From assembly GCF_016902575.1 (NCBI RefSeq), contig NZ_JACSNZ010000014.1:1-42510 (forward strand): a stretch of 42,510 bases of DNA, written 5' to 3'. This stretch comes from Pseudoflavonifractor capillosus (GTDB taxonomy: Bacteria > Bacillota > Clostridia > Oscillospirales > Oscillospiraceae). Shown piece by piece: positions 29,832-39,337 of the stretch (positions are counted from its first letter, which is position 1; each line of letters starts with the position of its first letter). Below the pieces are notes generated by a model, which saw only the letters and a list, made by a program, of their open reading frames with translations, made no database searches and was not told where the DNA came from. The position numbers were made by a program, and so were the translations under genes.

Positions 29832-32246
29832 TCACTGGCACAAATTTACCGCCACCCCGGGGGTCTTTCCCGGCTCCGGGGTGATGACAGCATCACAGGT
29901 CTTGGGATTTGTACACTCCCCCATCAAAGCATAGGCCAGCACCTGGTCAGCACTGGTGACGGGGAGGAACTTCAAGCTCTCTCGCACCAGCTGGTCAATC
30001 TCCTCCAGATCCTTCACATTGTCCTGGGGAATAATCACCGTGGACATGCCGTTGCGCAGGGCGGCCATGGTCTTTTCTTTCAGGCCTCCGATGGCCAGCA
30101 CCCGGCCCCGGATGGTCACCTCTCCTGTCATGGCCACGTCGGGACGTACAGCCACTCCCGTAAGAGCAGACACCATGGCAGTGGTGATGGCAATGCCGGC
30201 GGAGGGGCCGTCCTTGGGCACGGCTCCCTCGGGGAAATGGACGTGGATGTCCTTATCCTTGTAGAAGGTGCCCTCCAGCCCCAGCTGCTTGGCTCGGCTG
30301 CGGATGTAAGACAGAGCCGCCCGAGCGGACTCCTTCATCACATCACCCAGGTTTCCGGTGAGTTCCACCTTTCCGGTGCCCTCCACCACGTTGACCTCCA
30401 CCTCCAGGATCTCGCCGCCCACAGACGTCCAGGCCAGACCGTTGACCACTCCCACCTGGGGCTGGCCAGCGCTCTTGTCCTGGGCATAGCGACGCACACC
30501 CAGGAAGTCCTGCAAATTCTCCGGGGTGATGGAGACAGACTTCACTTCTTCCCGCACCAGCTTCATGGCAGACTTCCGGCACAGCTTGTCCAGCAGCCGC
30601 TCCAGCCGACGCACCCCGGACTCCCGGGTATAGCCGGAGATGATCTGGCGCAGAGCCTGGTCAGACAGCTTCACCTGGCTGCGGGTGAGGCCGTGGGCCT
30701 TGAGCTCCTTGGGCCACAGGTGCCGCTTGGCAATTTGCACCTTCTCCTCGCCGGTATAGCTTCCAATCTCAATGACCTCCATCCGGTCCAACAGGGGCCG
30801 GGGAATGGTGTCGGTGGTGTTGGCAGTGGCGATGAACAGTACCTCAGACAGGTCAAAGGGCATCTCCAGATAGTGGTCTCGGAAGGTGGCGTTCTGGTGC
30901 ACGTCCAGCACCTCCAGCAAGGCGGCGCTGGGGTCGCCCCGGTGGTCGCTGCCCACCTTGTCCAGCTCGTCCAGAACCAGCACCGGGTTGACACTCCCCG
31001 CCTGGCGGATGCCGGCGATGATGCGCCCGGGCATGGAGCCTACATAGGTCTTGCGGTGGCCCCGGATCTCTGCCTCGTCGTGGACGCCGCCCAGGGAAAT
31101 GCGGGCCAGCTTGCGGTTCATGGCCCGGGCCACGCTCATGGCGATGGACGTCTTGCCCACGCCGGGAGGGCCAACCAAACAGATCACCTGCCCTTTAATC
31201 TCAGGGGACAGCTGCTTGACCGCCACAAACTCCAGAATGCGCTCCTTCACCTTTTCCAGGCCGTAGTGGTCCGCCTCCAGTACCTTGGACACGGCGGCCA
31301 CGTTGGCCCGCTCTTTGGTCTTCACCATCCAGGGCAGTTCCAGGCAGGTGTCCAGGTAACTGCGCAGCACCGATGCCTCCGCAGAGCTGTACGGCTGCTT
31401 TTCCAGGTGTCGGATCTCCTTGTTCAGCTTCTCCCGTACCTCGTCGGGCAGCTTGGCATTGGCCACTCGCTGACGGTACTCGGCGATCTCGTCCCCGTCG
31501 TCCCGCTCCCCCAGCTCCCGCTGGATGACCTTTAGCTGCTCTCGCATGTAGTAGTCTCGCTGGTTGTCCGCCATTTGCTCCTGGACTTTGCCCTCCAGTT
31601 CGCTTTCCACCTGGCGGATCTCCACTTCCCGAGCCAAGATGCGCACCAGCTTTTCCAGGCGCTTGGTAGGCCGCAGCTCCTCCAGGATGCGCTGCTTATC
31701 CTCAAAGCGCAGAGGCATATTCTGGGCGGCGTAGTCTGCTATGTAGGCGGGGTCATCGCTGGCCAGCAGCTTGAGATACACCTCTGGGGACACCCGGTCA
31801 GACAGTTCCGTATACTTCTCCACCATGGAATAGATCTGGCGGATGAGCGCTTCGGTGCGGGGAGTATTCTCTCCGGGGGTAGGCTGCTCCTCCAGCAGCT
31901 CCAGCTCTGCGGTGAGGTATGGCTCGGTGGTGAGCAGCTGGAGCATTCTCCCCCGGCTCTTACCCTCCACCATCACCCGCACATTGTTGTCCGGCAGGCG
32001 GAGAATTTGCTTGACGGTGGCCACGGTACCCACCCGGTACAAGTGCTTCTGGGTGGGGGCCTCCACTGCCAGCTCTCTCTGGGTCACCAGGAAAATCTCT
32101 CGGGAGCCGGACATGGCCTGCTCCAGGGCACGAATGGAGATCTCCCGGCCCACATCAAAGTGGATGAGCAGATTGGGAAACACGGTGATGGCCCGCAAGG
32201 CCAGGGCCGGCATGGCCACAATCTGGTGCGTTTGGTTGGTTGTCAT
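29832..32246 (-). CDS. lon: ATP-dependent protease Lon (LonA type)
   Basis: 804-residue AAA+ serine protease. The N-terminal LON substrate-binding domain is about 1-200, a coiled-coil middle region follows (VESELEGKVQEQMADNQRDYYMRE), and Walker A is GPPGVGKT. The AAA core has the VHDEAEIRGHRKTYVGSMPG and DELDKVG motifs, and the C-terminal protease domain carries catalytic S682 (PKDGPSAG) and K725 (GGLKEK). The tail after the protease domain (ECTNPKTCDAVITPEPG...) is longer than usual. ATG 32246 has AAAGGAGGA seven bases upstream; a longer frame to 32276 lacks a ribosome site. A terminator hairpin lies between clpX and lon, so lon is transcribed by read-through or its own, unidentified promoter. 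No CIRCE element was found. Confidence 0.97.
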   Translation of the reverse strand: MTTNQTHQIVAMPALALRAITVFPNLLIHFDVGREISIRALEQAMSGSREIFLVTQRELAVEAPTQKHLYRVGTVATVKQILRLPDNNVRVMVEGKSRGRMLQLLTTEPYLTAELELLEEQPTPGENTPRTEALIRQIYSMVEKYTELSDRVSPEVYLKLLASDDPAYIADYAAQNMPLRFEDKQRILEELRPTKRLEKLVRILAREVEIRQVESELEGKVQEQMADNQRDYYMREQLKVIQRELGERDDGDEIAEYRQRVANAKLPDEVREKLNKEIRHLEKQPYSSAEASVLRSYLDTCLELPWMVKTKERANVAAVSKVLEADHYGLEKVKERILEFVAVKQLSPEIKGQVICLVGPPGVGKTSIAMSVARAMNRKLARISLGGVHDEAEIRGHRKTYVGSMPGRIIAGIRQAGSVNPVLVLDELDKVGSDHRGDPSAALLEVLDVHQNATFRDHYLEMPFDLSEVLFIATANTTDTIPRPLLDRMEVIEIGSYTGEEKVQIAKRHLWPKELKAHGLTRSQVKLSDQALRQIISGYTRESGVRRLERLLDKLCRKSAMKLVREEVKSVSITPENLQDFLGVRRYAQDKSAGQPQVGVVNGLAWTSVGGEILEVEVNVVEGTGKVELTGNLGDVMKESARAALSYIRSRAKQLGLEGTFYKDKDIHVHFPEGAVPKDGPSAGIAITTAMVSALTGVAVRPDVAMTGEVTIRGRVLAIGGLKEKTMAALRNGMSTVIIPQDNVKDLEEIDQLVRESLKFLPVTSADQVLAYALMGECTNPKTCDAVITPEPGKTPGVAVNLCQ

Positions 32247-32306
32247 ATTGGATTCCTCCTTTCCTCCTCCCCACATTGGGAAGGAAGCTGGATATTGGGG
32301 GTAGGC

Positions 32307-32337
32307 AAAAAGGGGCGAGCAACCTGCCCGCCCCTTT
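32307..32337 (-). terminator. Terminator/attenuator between clpX and lon
   Basis: On the minus strand AAAGGGGCG (32337-32329) pairs with CGCCCCTTT (32317-32309), followed by a T-run (TTTTTGCC). It starts about 17 bases after the clpX stop and about 60 bases before the lon start. Confidence 0.8.
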
Positions 32338-32353
32338 CTATCGTATGTTGGGT

Positions 32354-33667
32354 TTAAGATGCGTTGCCCTTGCCTTTGGCCTGGCCTCCCAGCTCAGCCC
32401 GCAGGGCAGCTGCGCCCAGACGTGGCCGGGCAGGACGGCCTTCCTCCCGCTCCACCAGGGGCTCCTCCTCCCCACGGATGGCCTCGGGTGTGATGGTGAC
32501 CTTGGCAATGGTGTCGTCGGAGGGGACGTCGTACATAATGGGGGTCATCACTTCCTCCAGCACTGCCCGCAGGCCACGGGCACCGATCTTCCGCTCCACC
32601 GCCTTCTGTGCGGCGGCCTCCAGAGCCTCTGGGGTGAACTCCAACTCCACGTTGTCATACTCCAGCAGCTTCTTATACTGCTTGACCAGAGCGTTTTTCG
32701 GTTCGGTGAGAATCTGCACCAGCTGCTTCTCGTCCAGGGCCTTCAACCCCGTAATCACAGGCAGACGGCCCACCAGCTCGGGGATGATACCAAACTTCAG
32801 CAGGTCGTGGGGCTGCACATGGCGGAAAAGGTCCTCCTGGCTGCGCTCAGAGGCTGTGCGTACCTGTGCGCCAAAGCCAATGGTTTTTTGATCCATGCGC
32901 TGCTCAATGATCTTTTCCAGACCATCGAAAGCGCCACCGCAGATAAACAGGATGTTCTTGGTGTCGATCTGCAAAAACTCCTGATGGGGGTGCTTGCGGC
33001 CGCCCTGGGGCGGAACATTGGCCACAGTCCCCTCCAAAATCTTCAACAGAGCCTGCTGCACACCCTCACCGGACACATCCCGGGTGATAGAGGTGTTTTC
33101 GCTCTTGCGGGCGATCTTGTCGATCTCATCCACATAGATGATTCCCCTCTGAGCCAGCTCAATATCGTAATCCGCTGCCTGCACCAGCCGCAGCAGAATG
33201 TTCTCCACGTCATCGCCCACATAACCGGCTTCGGTGAGGGTGGTGGCATCGGCAATGGCAAAGGGCACCTTGAGCACCCGAGCCAAGGTCTGGGCAAACA
33301 ATGTCTTGCCGCAGCCAGTGGGACCTACCAGGAGGATGTTGCTCTTTTGCAGCTCCACAGAGTCCCCGCCGCCGAAATAGATCCGCTTATAGTGGTTGTA
33401 CACCGCCACGGACAGGGCCACCTTGGCCTGCTCCTGGCCAATGATATACTCGTCCAGCACCTCCCGAATTTCCCGGGGGGTGGGAATCACATCGGGCATC
33501 TCCAGATTGCCCAGCTCCGGCTCTTCTTCCTCGCCCAGAATGCTCAGGCACAGATGGACACACTCGTTGCAGATGTATGCCCCGGGGCCGGCAATGATAC
33601 GCTCCACCTGCTCCTGATGCTTGCCGCAAAAGGAACAGCGAACGGTTTTGTACTCGTCTCGAGCCAT
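32354..33667 (-). CDS. clpX: ClpX, ATP-dependent Clp protease ATP-binding subunit
   Basis: 437-residue AAA+ unfoldase. The N-terminal zinc-binding domain has C11, C14, C33 and C36 (RCSFCG ... YICNEC). Walker A is GPTGCGKT, Walker [10 protein letters not shown], the [28 protein letters not shown] segment is typical, and the IGF loop for docking ClpP is present as KTIGFGA. The C-terminus ends in an Arg/Ala-rich extension ([19 protein letters not shown]) longer than in B. subtilis. ATG 33667 has AAAGGAAGG upstream; a longer frame to 33697 is not supported. It lies directly behind clpP with an intervening long hairpin. Confidence 0.97.
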   Translation of the reverse strand: MARDEYKTVRCSFCGKHQEQVERIIAGPGAYICNECVHLCLSILGEEEEPELGNLEMPDVIPTPREIREVLDEYIIGQEQAKVALSVAVYNHYKRIYFGGGDSVELQKSNILLVGPTGCGKTLFAQTLARVLKVPFAIADATTLTEAGYVGDDVENILLRLVQAADYDIELAQRGIIYVDEIDKIARKSENTSITRDVSGEGVQQALLKILEGTVANVPPQGGRKHPHQEFLQIDTKNILFICGGAFDGLEKIIEQRMDQKTIGFGAQVRTASERSQEDLFRHVQPHDLLKFGIIPELVGRLPVITGLKALDEKQLVQILTEPKNALVKQYKKLLEYDNVELEFTPEALEAAAQKAVERKIGARGLRAVLEEVMTPIMYDVPSDDTIAKVTITPEAIRGEEEPLVEREEGRPARPRLGAAALRAELGGQAKGKGNAS

Positions 33668-33689
33668 GAAATACCTTCCTTTCGTCAGA

Positions 33690-33730
33690 CGTGCCAAAGA
33701 GCGAAGACAGACCTGTCTCCGCCCTTTGCA
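33690..33730 (-). other. Long imperfect hairpin in the clpP-clpX gap
   Basis: Bases 33690-33709 and 33712-33730 form a stem of about 17 pairs (GTGC/GCAC base, AAAG-type middle, ACAG/CTGT top) with one bulge and a tight loop. On the minus strand it precedes the clpX ribosome site by about ten bases and has no T-tract, so it is not a terminator. It may be an RNA-processing or stability element that separates clpP and clpX message levels. Confidence 0.55.
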
Positions 33731-33733
33731 CCA

Positions 33734-34315
33734 TCAACGATTGTAGATGACCTTGTCAATGAGGCCATAGGCCGCTGCTTCTTCGGCGGTCATGAAATTG
33801 TCCCGCTCACAGTCGGCGGTGACCTGCTCCACATTCTTGCCGCAGTTGTCGGCCAGGATCTGGTTCATCCGCTTTTTGATGATCTCCAGACGCTTGAGGT
33901 GGATGGCCATATCGGTGATCTGACCCTGGGTGCCCGCAGAGGGCTGGTGGATCATGATCTCCGCATTGGGCAGCGCCAGACGCTTGCCCTTGGTGCCCGC
34001 AGAGAGCAAAAATGCTCCCATGGAAGCGGCCATGCCCACGCAGATGGTGGACACATCACACTTGATATACTGCATGGTATCATAGATGGCCATGCCGTCG
34101 GTGACAGAGCCGCCGGGGCTGTTGATGTAGAACTGAATGTCCTTGTCCGGATCCTGGGCCTCCAGATAGAGAAGCTGGGCCACAACCAGGGCGGATGTGG
34201 TGGCATTCACCTCTTCCCCCAGGAAAATGATACGGTCATTGAGCAGACGGGAGAAAATGTCGTAGGAACGCTCTCCCCGGCTGGTCTGCTCCACAACATA
34301 GGGAACTAAACTCAT
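33734..34315 (-). CDS. clpP: ClpP, ATP-dependent Clp protease proteolytic subunit
   Basis: 193-residue serine protease subunit. The catalytic triad is S98 (GMAASMGAF), H123 (MIHQPSAG) and D172 (ERDNFM). [20 protein letters not shown] forms the substrate-binding strand. The N-terminal [20 protein letters not shown] matches the family start; a longer frame to 34366 is not supported because GAAGGAGAGG lies just before the ATG at 34315. It is second gene of the tig-clpP-clpX-lon-engB cluster. Confidence 0.97.
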   Translation of the reverse strand: MSLVPYVVEQTSRGERSYDIFSRLLNDRIIFLGEEVNATTSALVVAQLLYLEAQDPDKDIQFYINSPGGSVTDGMAIYDTMQYIKCDVSTICVGMAASMGAFLLSAGTKGKRLALPNAEIMIHQPSAGTQGQITDMAIHLKRLEIIKKRMNQILADNCGKNVEQVTADCERDNFMTAEEAAAYGLIDKVIYNR

Positions 34316-34360
34316 GGAAACCTCTCCTTCGTTGCTGGAAATCAATCCCAGTATACCCAG

Positions 34361-34390
34361 CAGCATGGGAGGATTATTCCTCCCATGCTG
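34361..34390 (-). other. Perfect 13-bp hairpin between tig and clpP
   Basis: CAGCATGGGAGGA (34361-34373) and TCCTCCCATGCTG (34378-34390) form an uninterrupted stem with a TTAT loop, eight bases after the tig stop. On the minus strand the following bases are CTGGGTATACTGG, so there is no T-tract. It may act as a processing or 3'-protection element. Confidence 0.6.
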
Positions 34391-34398
34391 TAAATTGA

Positions 34399-35718
34399 TT
34401 ACTCAGCCTGAGCCTCGGTCTCGCCCTGGGCCTCGTCCTTCTTCTTGGCGGGCTTCTTGGCGGAGGCCTTCACCAGCTCCAGGGCCTTCTTGGAGCCCAG
34501 ATCCTGCTTCATGTCGTCGGGGTTGGTGACCTCACGGACCTGCTCCTCGGTGACGTGGAACTGCTCAGCCAGGCGCTTGACCTCGGCGTCCAGCTCCTCC
34601 TGGGTGACCTCGATGCCCTCGGCCTTGGCCACAGCGTCCAGAGCCAGAGCGGTACGCACGGTGCGCTCAGCGGCGGTCTTGGCCTGGGCACGCACGTCGT
34701 CCATGGTCAGGCCCATGTACTTCAGGTAGTCCTGGAAGTTCAGGCCGCTCTGCTGCATCCGCATGGCCTGCTCCTCCACCATCTTGTCGGCACGGTAGTC
34801 AATCATGGCCTGGGGCACGTCGCACACCAGGTTGGCCAGCAGAGCGTCGATGACAGCAGCCTCGTAGTCACGCTCGGCCTGCTCCTGACGGCGGGCCTTC
34901 AGCTTCTCCTTCAGGTCCTTCTTGAACTCGTCCAGGGTGTCAAACTCGGACACGTCCTTGGCAAACTCGTCGTCCAGAGTGGGCTCCTGACGCTCCTTGA
35001 CCTCGTTGACCTTCACCTTGAAGACCACGGCGGCGCCAGCCAGATCGGCGGTGTAGTTCTCGGGGAAGGTGATGTCCAGATCCTTCTCCTCGCCGGCCTT
35101 CATGCCGATGACCTGCTCCTCGAAGCCGGGGACGAAGCTGCCGGAGCCCAGCTCCAGGGAGTAGTTCTCGCCCTTGCCGCCCTCGAAGGCCACGCCGTCC
35201 TTGAAGCCCTCAAAGTCGATGACAGCCACGTCACCCTTCTTGGCCTTGCGATCCACGCTCACCAGGCGGGAAGCACGGTCGATGTAGGGCTTCATCTCAG
35301 CCTTGACGTCAGCAGCGGTGACCTTCACCTCGGGCTTGGCAACCACCAGGCCCTTGTACTCCTTCACGGAAGCCTCAGGCTGCACGGTGACCAGAGCCTT
35401 GAAGGTGAAGCCGTCCTTGCTGATCTCCACGATCTCCAGCTTGGGGTAGGCCACGGACACAATGCCGGCCTCCTTCAGAGCAGCATCATAGGCAGCGGGA
35501 TAGGCCTCTTCCACAGCATCCTCAAAGAACACGCTCTCGCCGTACATCTTCTCCACCATCTTCCGGGGAGCCTTGCCCTTGCGGAAGCCGGGGATCATGA
35601 TGTTCTTCTTCTGCTTGTTGTACACCTTGTTGATGGCGGCGTCAAACTCAGCAGCGCTGACCTCGATGACCAGCTCAATGGCGCTGTTTTCTTTTTTCTC
35701 GTTGCTCTTGATGTTCAT
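34399..35718 (-). CDS. tig: Trigger factor (peptidyl-prolyl isomerase, ribosome-associated chaperone)
   Basis: 439-residue three-domain chaperone. The ribosome-binding domain includes the signature [14 protein letters not shown], the FKBP-type PPIase domain lies about 155-240 ([23 protein letters not shown] ... [24 protein letters not shown]), and the C-terminal substrate cradle follows, ending in a Lys/Glu-rich tail ([19 protein letters not shown]). ATG 35718 has GGAGGA ten or so bases upstream; a longer frame to 35781 runs through the leader and is not supported. A leader hairpin (35739-35760) and a promoter at 35785-35813 precede it. Codon use is very uniform (CTG, AAG, GCC), as for a highly expressed gene. 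Confidence 0.96.
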   Translation of the reverse strand: MNIKSNEKKENSAIELVIEVSAAEFDAAINKVYNKQKKNIMIPGFRKGKAPRKMVEKMYGESVFFEDAVEEAYPAAYDAALKEAGIVSVAYPKLEIVEISKDGFTFKALVTVQPEASVKEYKGLVVAKPEVKVTAADVKAEMKPYIDRASRLVSVDRKAKKGDVAVIDFEGFKDGVAFEGGKGENYSLELGSGSFVPGFEEQVIGMKAGEEKDLDITFPENYTADLAGAAVVFKVKVNEVKERQEPTLDDEFAKDVSEFDTLDEFKKDLKEKLKARRQEQAERDYEAAVIDALLANLVCDVPQAMIDYRADKMVEEQAMRMQQSGLNFQDYLKYMGLTMDDVRAQAKTAAERTVRTALALDAVAKAEGIEVTQEELDAEVKRLAEQFHVTEEQVREVTNPDDMKQDLGSKKALELVKASAKKPAKKKDEAQGETEAQAE

Positions 35719-35784
35719 GTATACGTTCCTCCAACTTAGCCCCGCCTTAAGGCTGCGGGCTTTTCTTTCTGATAAATCCAACCT

Positions 35785-35813
35785 ATTCTATCAGATACGC
35801 AAGAATATTTCCA
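35785..35813 (-). promoter_or_regulatory. Promoter of the tig-clpP-clpX unit
   Basis: On the minus strand TGGAAA (35813-35808) and TAGAAT (35790-35785) with a 17-base spacer. An imperfect CCTTAAGG-centred hairpin (35739-35760) lies in the leader between it and the tig ribosome site. Confidence 0.6.
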
Positions 35814-35825
35814 CTGTTTTTTTTG

Positions 35826-36515
35826 CTAATCCAAAATTTTTTTCGGTGAGAAGCCAATGTAGTCGGCGGCCACCAGCTGATAGGCCACGCTCCCCTGCAC
35901 CCCTTCTACCGCCAGACGGTGGCTGGGGCCGTGGAGATGCCCGTAGCAGCACACCTTCACCTGGTACTGCTCCAGAAGCTGCAAAATCTCCGGACACTGG
36001 TATCCTTTATACAGGGGCGGATAGTGGAGAAAACAGTACTTCTCCGCCTCCCCTGCCGCCTTCAGCGAGGTCTCCAGGCGCATTACTTCCCGGCGAAACA
36101 CCTTTCCCGAGGGGGCATTGGCCTGCTCCTCATAGAACCAGCCCCGGGTGCCGCACAGGGCCACATCCTTGTAAAAGGCGCAGTTGTTGTGGAGAATGTG
36201 CAGCCGATCCAGGCCGTTTTCCCGGAAAAAAGCGTTCATCTTGGAGGCGGTATTCCACCAGTAGTCGTGGTTCCCTTTCAGAATCCACTTCTCCCCGGGC
36301 AGCCTGGTATTGAGAAATTCCAAATCCTTTTTGGCCTCCTCCAGGCTCATGCCCCAGGACAGATCCCCGCACAGCACCACCGTGTCGTCCTCCGCCACTC
36401 CGGAAAAGCCAGCCTCCAGCTTGTCCACATATCCTTCCCAGCTGCCCCCGAACACTTCCATAGACTTGTCCGAGCCCAGAGACAGGTGGGTATCTCCCAA
36501 GGCATACAGAGCCAT
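35826..36515 (-). CDS. Calcineurin-like metallophosphoesterase
   Basis: 229-residue dinuclear metal phosphoesterase. Motifs in order: GDTHLS (residues 7-12), GDLSWG, GNHDYWW, FLHYPPLY and GHLHG. The N-terminal ALYALGDTHLSLGSDKSMEVFG and the conserved TRGWFYEE segment resemble a Firmicutes group of uncharacterised phosphohydrolases. No signal peptide is present. ATG 36515 follows AAGGGGTG. It lies 11 bases after thrC and is the last gene of the rbgA-to-metallophosphoesterase unit. The substrate is unknown. Confidence 0.9.
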   Translation of the reverse strand: MALYALGDTHLSLGSDKSMEVFGGSWEGYVDKLEAGFSGVAEDDTVVLCGDLSWGMSLEEAKKDLEFLNTRLPGEKWILKGNHDYWWNTASKMNAFFRENGLDRLHILHNNCAFYKDVALCGTRGWFYEEQANAPSGKVFRREVMRLETSLKAAGEAEKYCFLHYPPLYKGYQCPEILQLLEQYQVKVCCYGHLHGPSHRLAVEGVQGSVAYQLVAADYIGFSPKKILD

Positions 36516-36526
36516 TGCGTCACCCC

Positions 36527-38020
36527 TTACTGCTGCTTGAGATGCGCCAAAACCTGATCCACCATGTGCTCCTTCTCGGTCACTGTGTCAAAGCGCACCT
36601 GCTTGTCCTTGAGCGCAGCCAGCGGCTTGGGCACCTCCACACCGGTGAGCTGGGAGAGCTGATCCAGAATCTCAGTGCCGGGGGCAAACTCCTTCTCCCC
36701 CAGAGCGTCCAGTACGCTGGAACAGAACTTAAAGGGGCTGGCGGTGGACACCACCACCGTCACCGTCTGATCTCCGCTGTCCTTGCGATACTGCTCCAGC
36801 ACATCAAAGGCCACGGCAGTGTGGGGATCAATGAGGTAGTGCTTCTCCTTCCACATCTTGGCAATGGTCTTCTTGGTCTGAACGTCGTCGCAGTACCCGG
36901 CAGCAAAGGTCTGTTGCAGTTTAGCCTTGATCTCCTTATCCACCTCATAGCGACCTTCCTGGGCCAGCTGCTCCATGTAGGAGGCCACCAGCTTGTCATC
37001 CCGGCCGGAGAGCTCAAAAAGCAGCCGCTCCAGATTGCTGGAGATGAGGATATCCATGGAGGGGGACAGCGTGTTGTGGAAAGGACGGTTGCGGTCGTAC
37101 ACGCCGGTGCGGATGAAGTCGGTGAGCACGTTGTTCTCGTTGGAGGCACAGATCAGAGTCTTGATGGGCACCCCCATCATTTTGGCATAGTAGGCAGCCA
37201 GAATGTTGCCGAAATTTCCCGTAGGTACACAGACATTGATTTCCTGCCCCTGCTCAATGGCGCCTTGCTTGCGCAGATCACAGTAGGCAGAGATGTAGTA
37301 GACGATCTGAGGCAGCACCCGGCCCCAGTTAATGGAATTGGCAGAGGACAGGAAGTAGCCCCGCTCAGAGAGCTGCTGGGCCAGTTTCTCGTCGGAAAAC
37401 AGCTTCTTCACTCCGGTCTGGGCATCATCGAAGTTGCCCACCACGGCGCAAACTCCCACGTTTTCCCCTTCCTGCGTCACCATTTGCAGCTGCTGGATGT
37501 CAGACACACCATCCTTGGGGTAGAAAACCAGGATCTGAGTGCCGCTGACATCCTTAAAGCCCTCCAGAGCACCCTTGCCCGTGTCCCCAGAGGTGGCCAC
37601 CAGAATGCACACCGTCCGCTTCTCATCGGTTTTCACCAGGGAGGCAGTGAGCAGGTGGGGCAGCATTTGCAGCGCCATATCCTTGAAAGCACAGGTGGGG
37701 CCGTGCCACAGCTCCATGCAGTGGGTGTTCTCATCCACCGCCCGCACCGGGGCCACGTCGGGGTCAGAGAACTTCTCCTCGCCGTAGGCCGCTCTGGCAT
37801 AGTTGGTAAGCTCCGAGCTGGAGAACCCCTCCAGGAAAGCGGTCAGCACATACACCGCCCGCTGCTGGTAGGACATATCCTTCAAACGCTCCAGGGCATT
37901 GCCTGCCAGGCGGGGCATCACCTGAGGGGTCATCAGACCACCGTCGGGGGCCAAACCCTTGGAAATGGCCTGAGCTGCGCTCATGCGCAATTTATTGTCT
38001 CTTGTGCTCAGATAATTCAT
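36527..38020 (-). CDS. thrC: Threonine synthase
   Basis: 497-residue PLP enzyme that converts O-phosphohomoserine to threonine. It shows the N-terminal YLSTRD start, MELWHGPTCAFKDMALQ with Schiff-base K113, the ATSGDTGKGALEGF phosphate-binding segment and PTGNFGNILAAYYAKMMG. The length and motifs put it in the longer enteric/yeast-like class of threonine synthases. Its ATG overlaps the stop of the M19 dipeptidase gene (ATGA). No other threonine gene is nearby. Confidence 0.95.
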   Translation of the reverse strand: MNYLSTRDNKLRMSAAQAISKGLAPDGGLMTPQVMPRLAGNALERLKDMSYQQRAVYVLTAFLEGFSSSELTNYARAAYGEEKFSDPDVAPVRAVDENTHCMELWHGPTCAFKDMALQMLPHLLTASLVKTDEKRTVCILVATSGDTGKGALEGFKDVSGTQILVFYPKDGVSDIQQLQMVTQEGENVGVCAVVGNFDDAQTGVKKLFSDEKLAQQLSERGYFLSSANSINWGRVLPQIVYYISAYCDLRKQGAIEQGQEINVCVPTGNFGNILAAYYAKMMGVPIKTLICASNENNVLTDFIRTGVYDRNRPFHNTLSPSMDILISSNLERLLFELSGRDDKLVASYMEQLAQEGRYEVDKEIKAKLQQTFAAGYCDDVQTKKTIAKMWKEKHYLIDPHTAVAFDVLEQYRKDSGDQTVTVVVSTASPFKFCSSVLDALGEKEFAPGTEILDQLSQLTGVEVPKPLAALKDKQVRFDTVTEKEHMVDQVLAHLKQQ

Positions 38021-38952
38021 AATTGTCTCACTACCCCCATTAAATTATTGTAAAACAGGTCCTGCAAAACCTTTTCTTCATATCCATGGGCCAGAAGATA
38101 CTCCCAGAGATCCTCCAGCTTGGTAATATGGGACAGGGCCGGGATGAGCTGGGCGCCGTCCCAGTCTCCCCCCAGGGCCACACACCTGGCCCCACCCAGA
38201 TCCAGCATGTGATCCAGGTGTCGGCGTACATCTTCCAAACCTCGGCCACCCCCCACAAAATTCTCGTAGAAGTTCAGGCCGATGATACCTTGATGCTCTA
38301 TTATGGCAGTAATCTGTTCATCCGTCAAGTTTCTTGTGTGATCGCATATGGCCCTGGCATTGGAGTGGCTGGCCACCACTCCCCTGGGACACAGCTCCAT
38401 CACGTCCCAGAACCCAGCCTCCGAAAGATGGGACACATCCACCAGCATCTCCAGCTCCTGCATACGCAGGACAAACTGCCTGCCCAGCGCAGTCAACCCC
38501 TGCTGGGGATTCTCACAGTGGGAGCCACTGAGGGCGTTTTCGTGATTCCAGGTCAGGTTGACCCCGCACACGCCCTCCCGGGCGGCCCATGCCAGGCCCT
38601 TGAGGCTGCACCCCAGCAGCTCCGCCCCTTCCACCCAGAGGAAAGCGGCACACCGTCCCATCTCATTGGCGTGCCTGGCCTGTTGGGCGGTGGTACACTG
38701 GGTCACCATGTGGGAGTAACACTCCATCTGCCGCCGAAAGTAGCCCAGTTGGCACTTGCAGGTGGCCTCCAGGCACTCGCCCCCCACATACCCTTTGGCT
38801 GACCACAGGGCAAAGATCTGGGCATAGCTTCCAAAGGTATCCAAGGCGGAGGAAAGCTCCAACGCCCCTGTGTTATAGGGCAGCTCCTCCCCCATGGACC
38901 AGCAACGATACACCGTGTCACAGTGTCCATCCATGACCATCCGCCGGTTCAT
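38017..38952 (-). CDS. Membrane dipeptidase-type peptidase (M19 family)
   Basis: 311-residue zinc dipeptidase of the renal dipeptidase family. Metal ligands appear in DGHCDT (H10, D12), VEGAELL (Glu), VDVSHLSEAGFWDV (His) and VVASHSNARAICDHTRNLTDEQ (His), with GGDWDG near the end. The cytosolic form lacks a signal peptide. The frame is open from a GTG at 38958, but ATG 38952 has GAGGTGAG just upstream. It overlaps thrC by four bases and lies 13 bases after yraN. The substrate may be a dipeptide from peptidoglycan or food peptides. Confidence 0.92.
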   Translation of the reverse strand: MNRRMVMDGHCDTVYRCWSMGEELPYNTGALELSSALDTFGSYAQIFALWSAKGYVGGECLEATCKCQLGYFRRQMECYSHMVTQCTTAQQARHANEMGRCAAFLWVEGAELLGCSLKGLAWAAREGVCGVNLTWNHENALSGSHCENPQQGLTALGRQFVLRMQELEMLVDVSHLSEAGFWDVMELCPRGVVASHSNARAICDHTRNLTDEQITAIIEHQGIIGLNFYENFVGGGRGLEDVRRHLDHMLDLGGARCVALGGDWDGAQLIPALSHITKLEDLWEYLLAHGYEEKVLQDLFYNNLMGVVRQL

Positions 38953-38965
38953 ACCCACTCACCTC

Positions 38966-39337
38966 TTAAAAAGCGTTTTCCAGATAGTTTATGCGGGGAT
39001 GGCTTGTCTCAGTCCCCTGGGGTGCATAGATTTCCGCCACGTCAAACCGGGGCTGAAGATGGGTGGGATGGCTTTGCAGATAAAGAAGCGCCGCTGCCCG
39101 CAGCTTTTGCTGCTTGGTGTGGGTCACCGCCTCCCGGGCGGTGGCCACGTCAGAACTGCGCCGCAGCTTCACCTCCACAAAAGCCAGAAAGCGGCCCTTG
39201 GAAGCCACAATGTCCAGCTCTCCCAGGCGACAGCGGTAGTTCACATCCAAAACCTCATATCCCCGGTTCCGCAGATAGGTCGCCACCTGGTTCTCCCCCC
39301 ACTTGCCCAGCAGCCGGGCCGTTCCCCCGCCCCTCAC
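38966..39337 (-). CDS. YraN/UPF0102 family nuclease-like protein
   Basis: 123 residues when started at GTG 39337, which overlaps the rnhB stop (GTGA); a longer ATG reading to 39373 lies inside rnhB. The family motifs are GKWGENQVATYLRNRGYEVLDVNYRCRLGELDIVA and FVEVKLR, a restriction-endonuclease-like fold with the E-x-D-x(n)-E-V-K active-site pattern. It is a frequent neighbour of rnhB and rplS in bacteria. The biochemical role is not settled. The ribosome site is weak, so translation probably depends on coupling to rnhB. Confidence 0.9.
   Translation of the reverse strand: MRGGGTARLLGKWGENQVATYLRNRGYEVLDVNYRCRLGELDIVASKGRFLAFVEVKLRRSSDVATAREAVTHTKQQKLRAAALLYLQSHPTHLQPRFDVAEIYAPQGTETSHPRINYLENAF

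Noticed and set aside
30237-31535. 432-codon plus-strand frame
   Set aside because: Antisense to lon, without a ribosome site; composition is that of a shadow frame.
32247-32306. CIRCE or CtsR heat-shock operator before lon, and upstream of clpP and clpX
   Set aside because: No TTAGCACTC inverted repeat and no GGTCAAA-type tandem repeats were seen near these starts.
32240-34309. 689-codon open frame on the plus strand
   Set aside because: It runs antisense through clpX and clpP, has no ribosome site and a His/Gly/Leu-rich composition typical of shadow frames in GC-rich genes.
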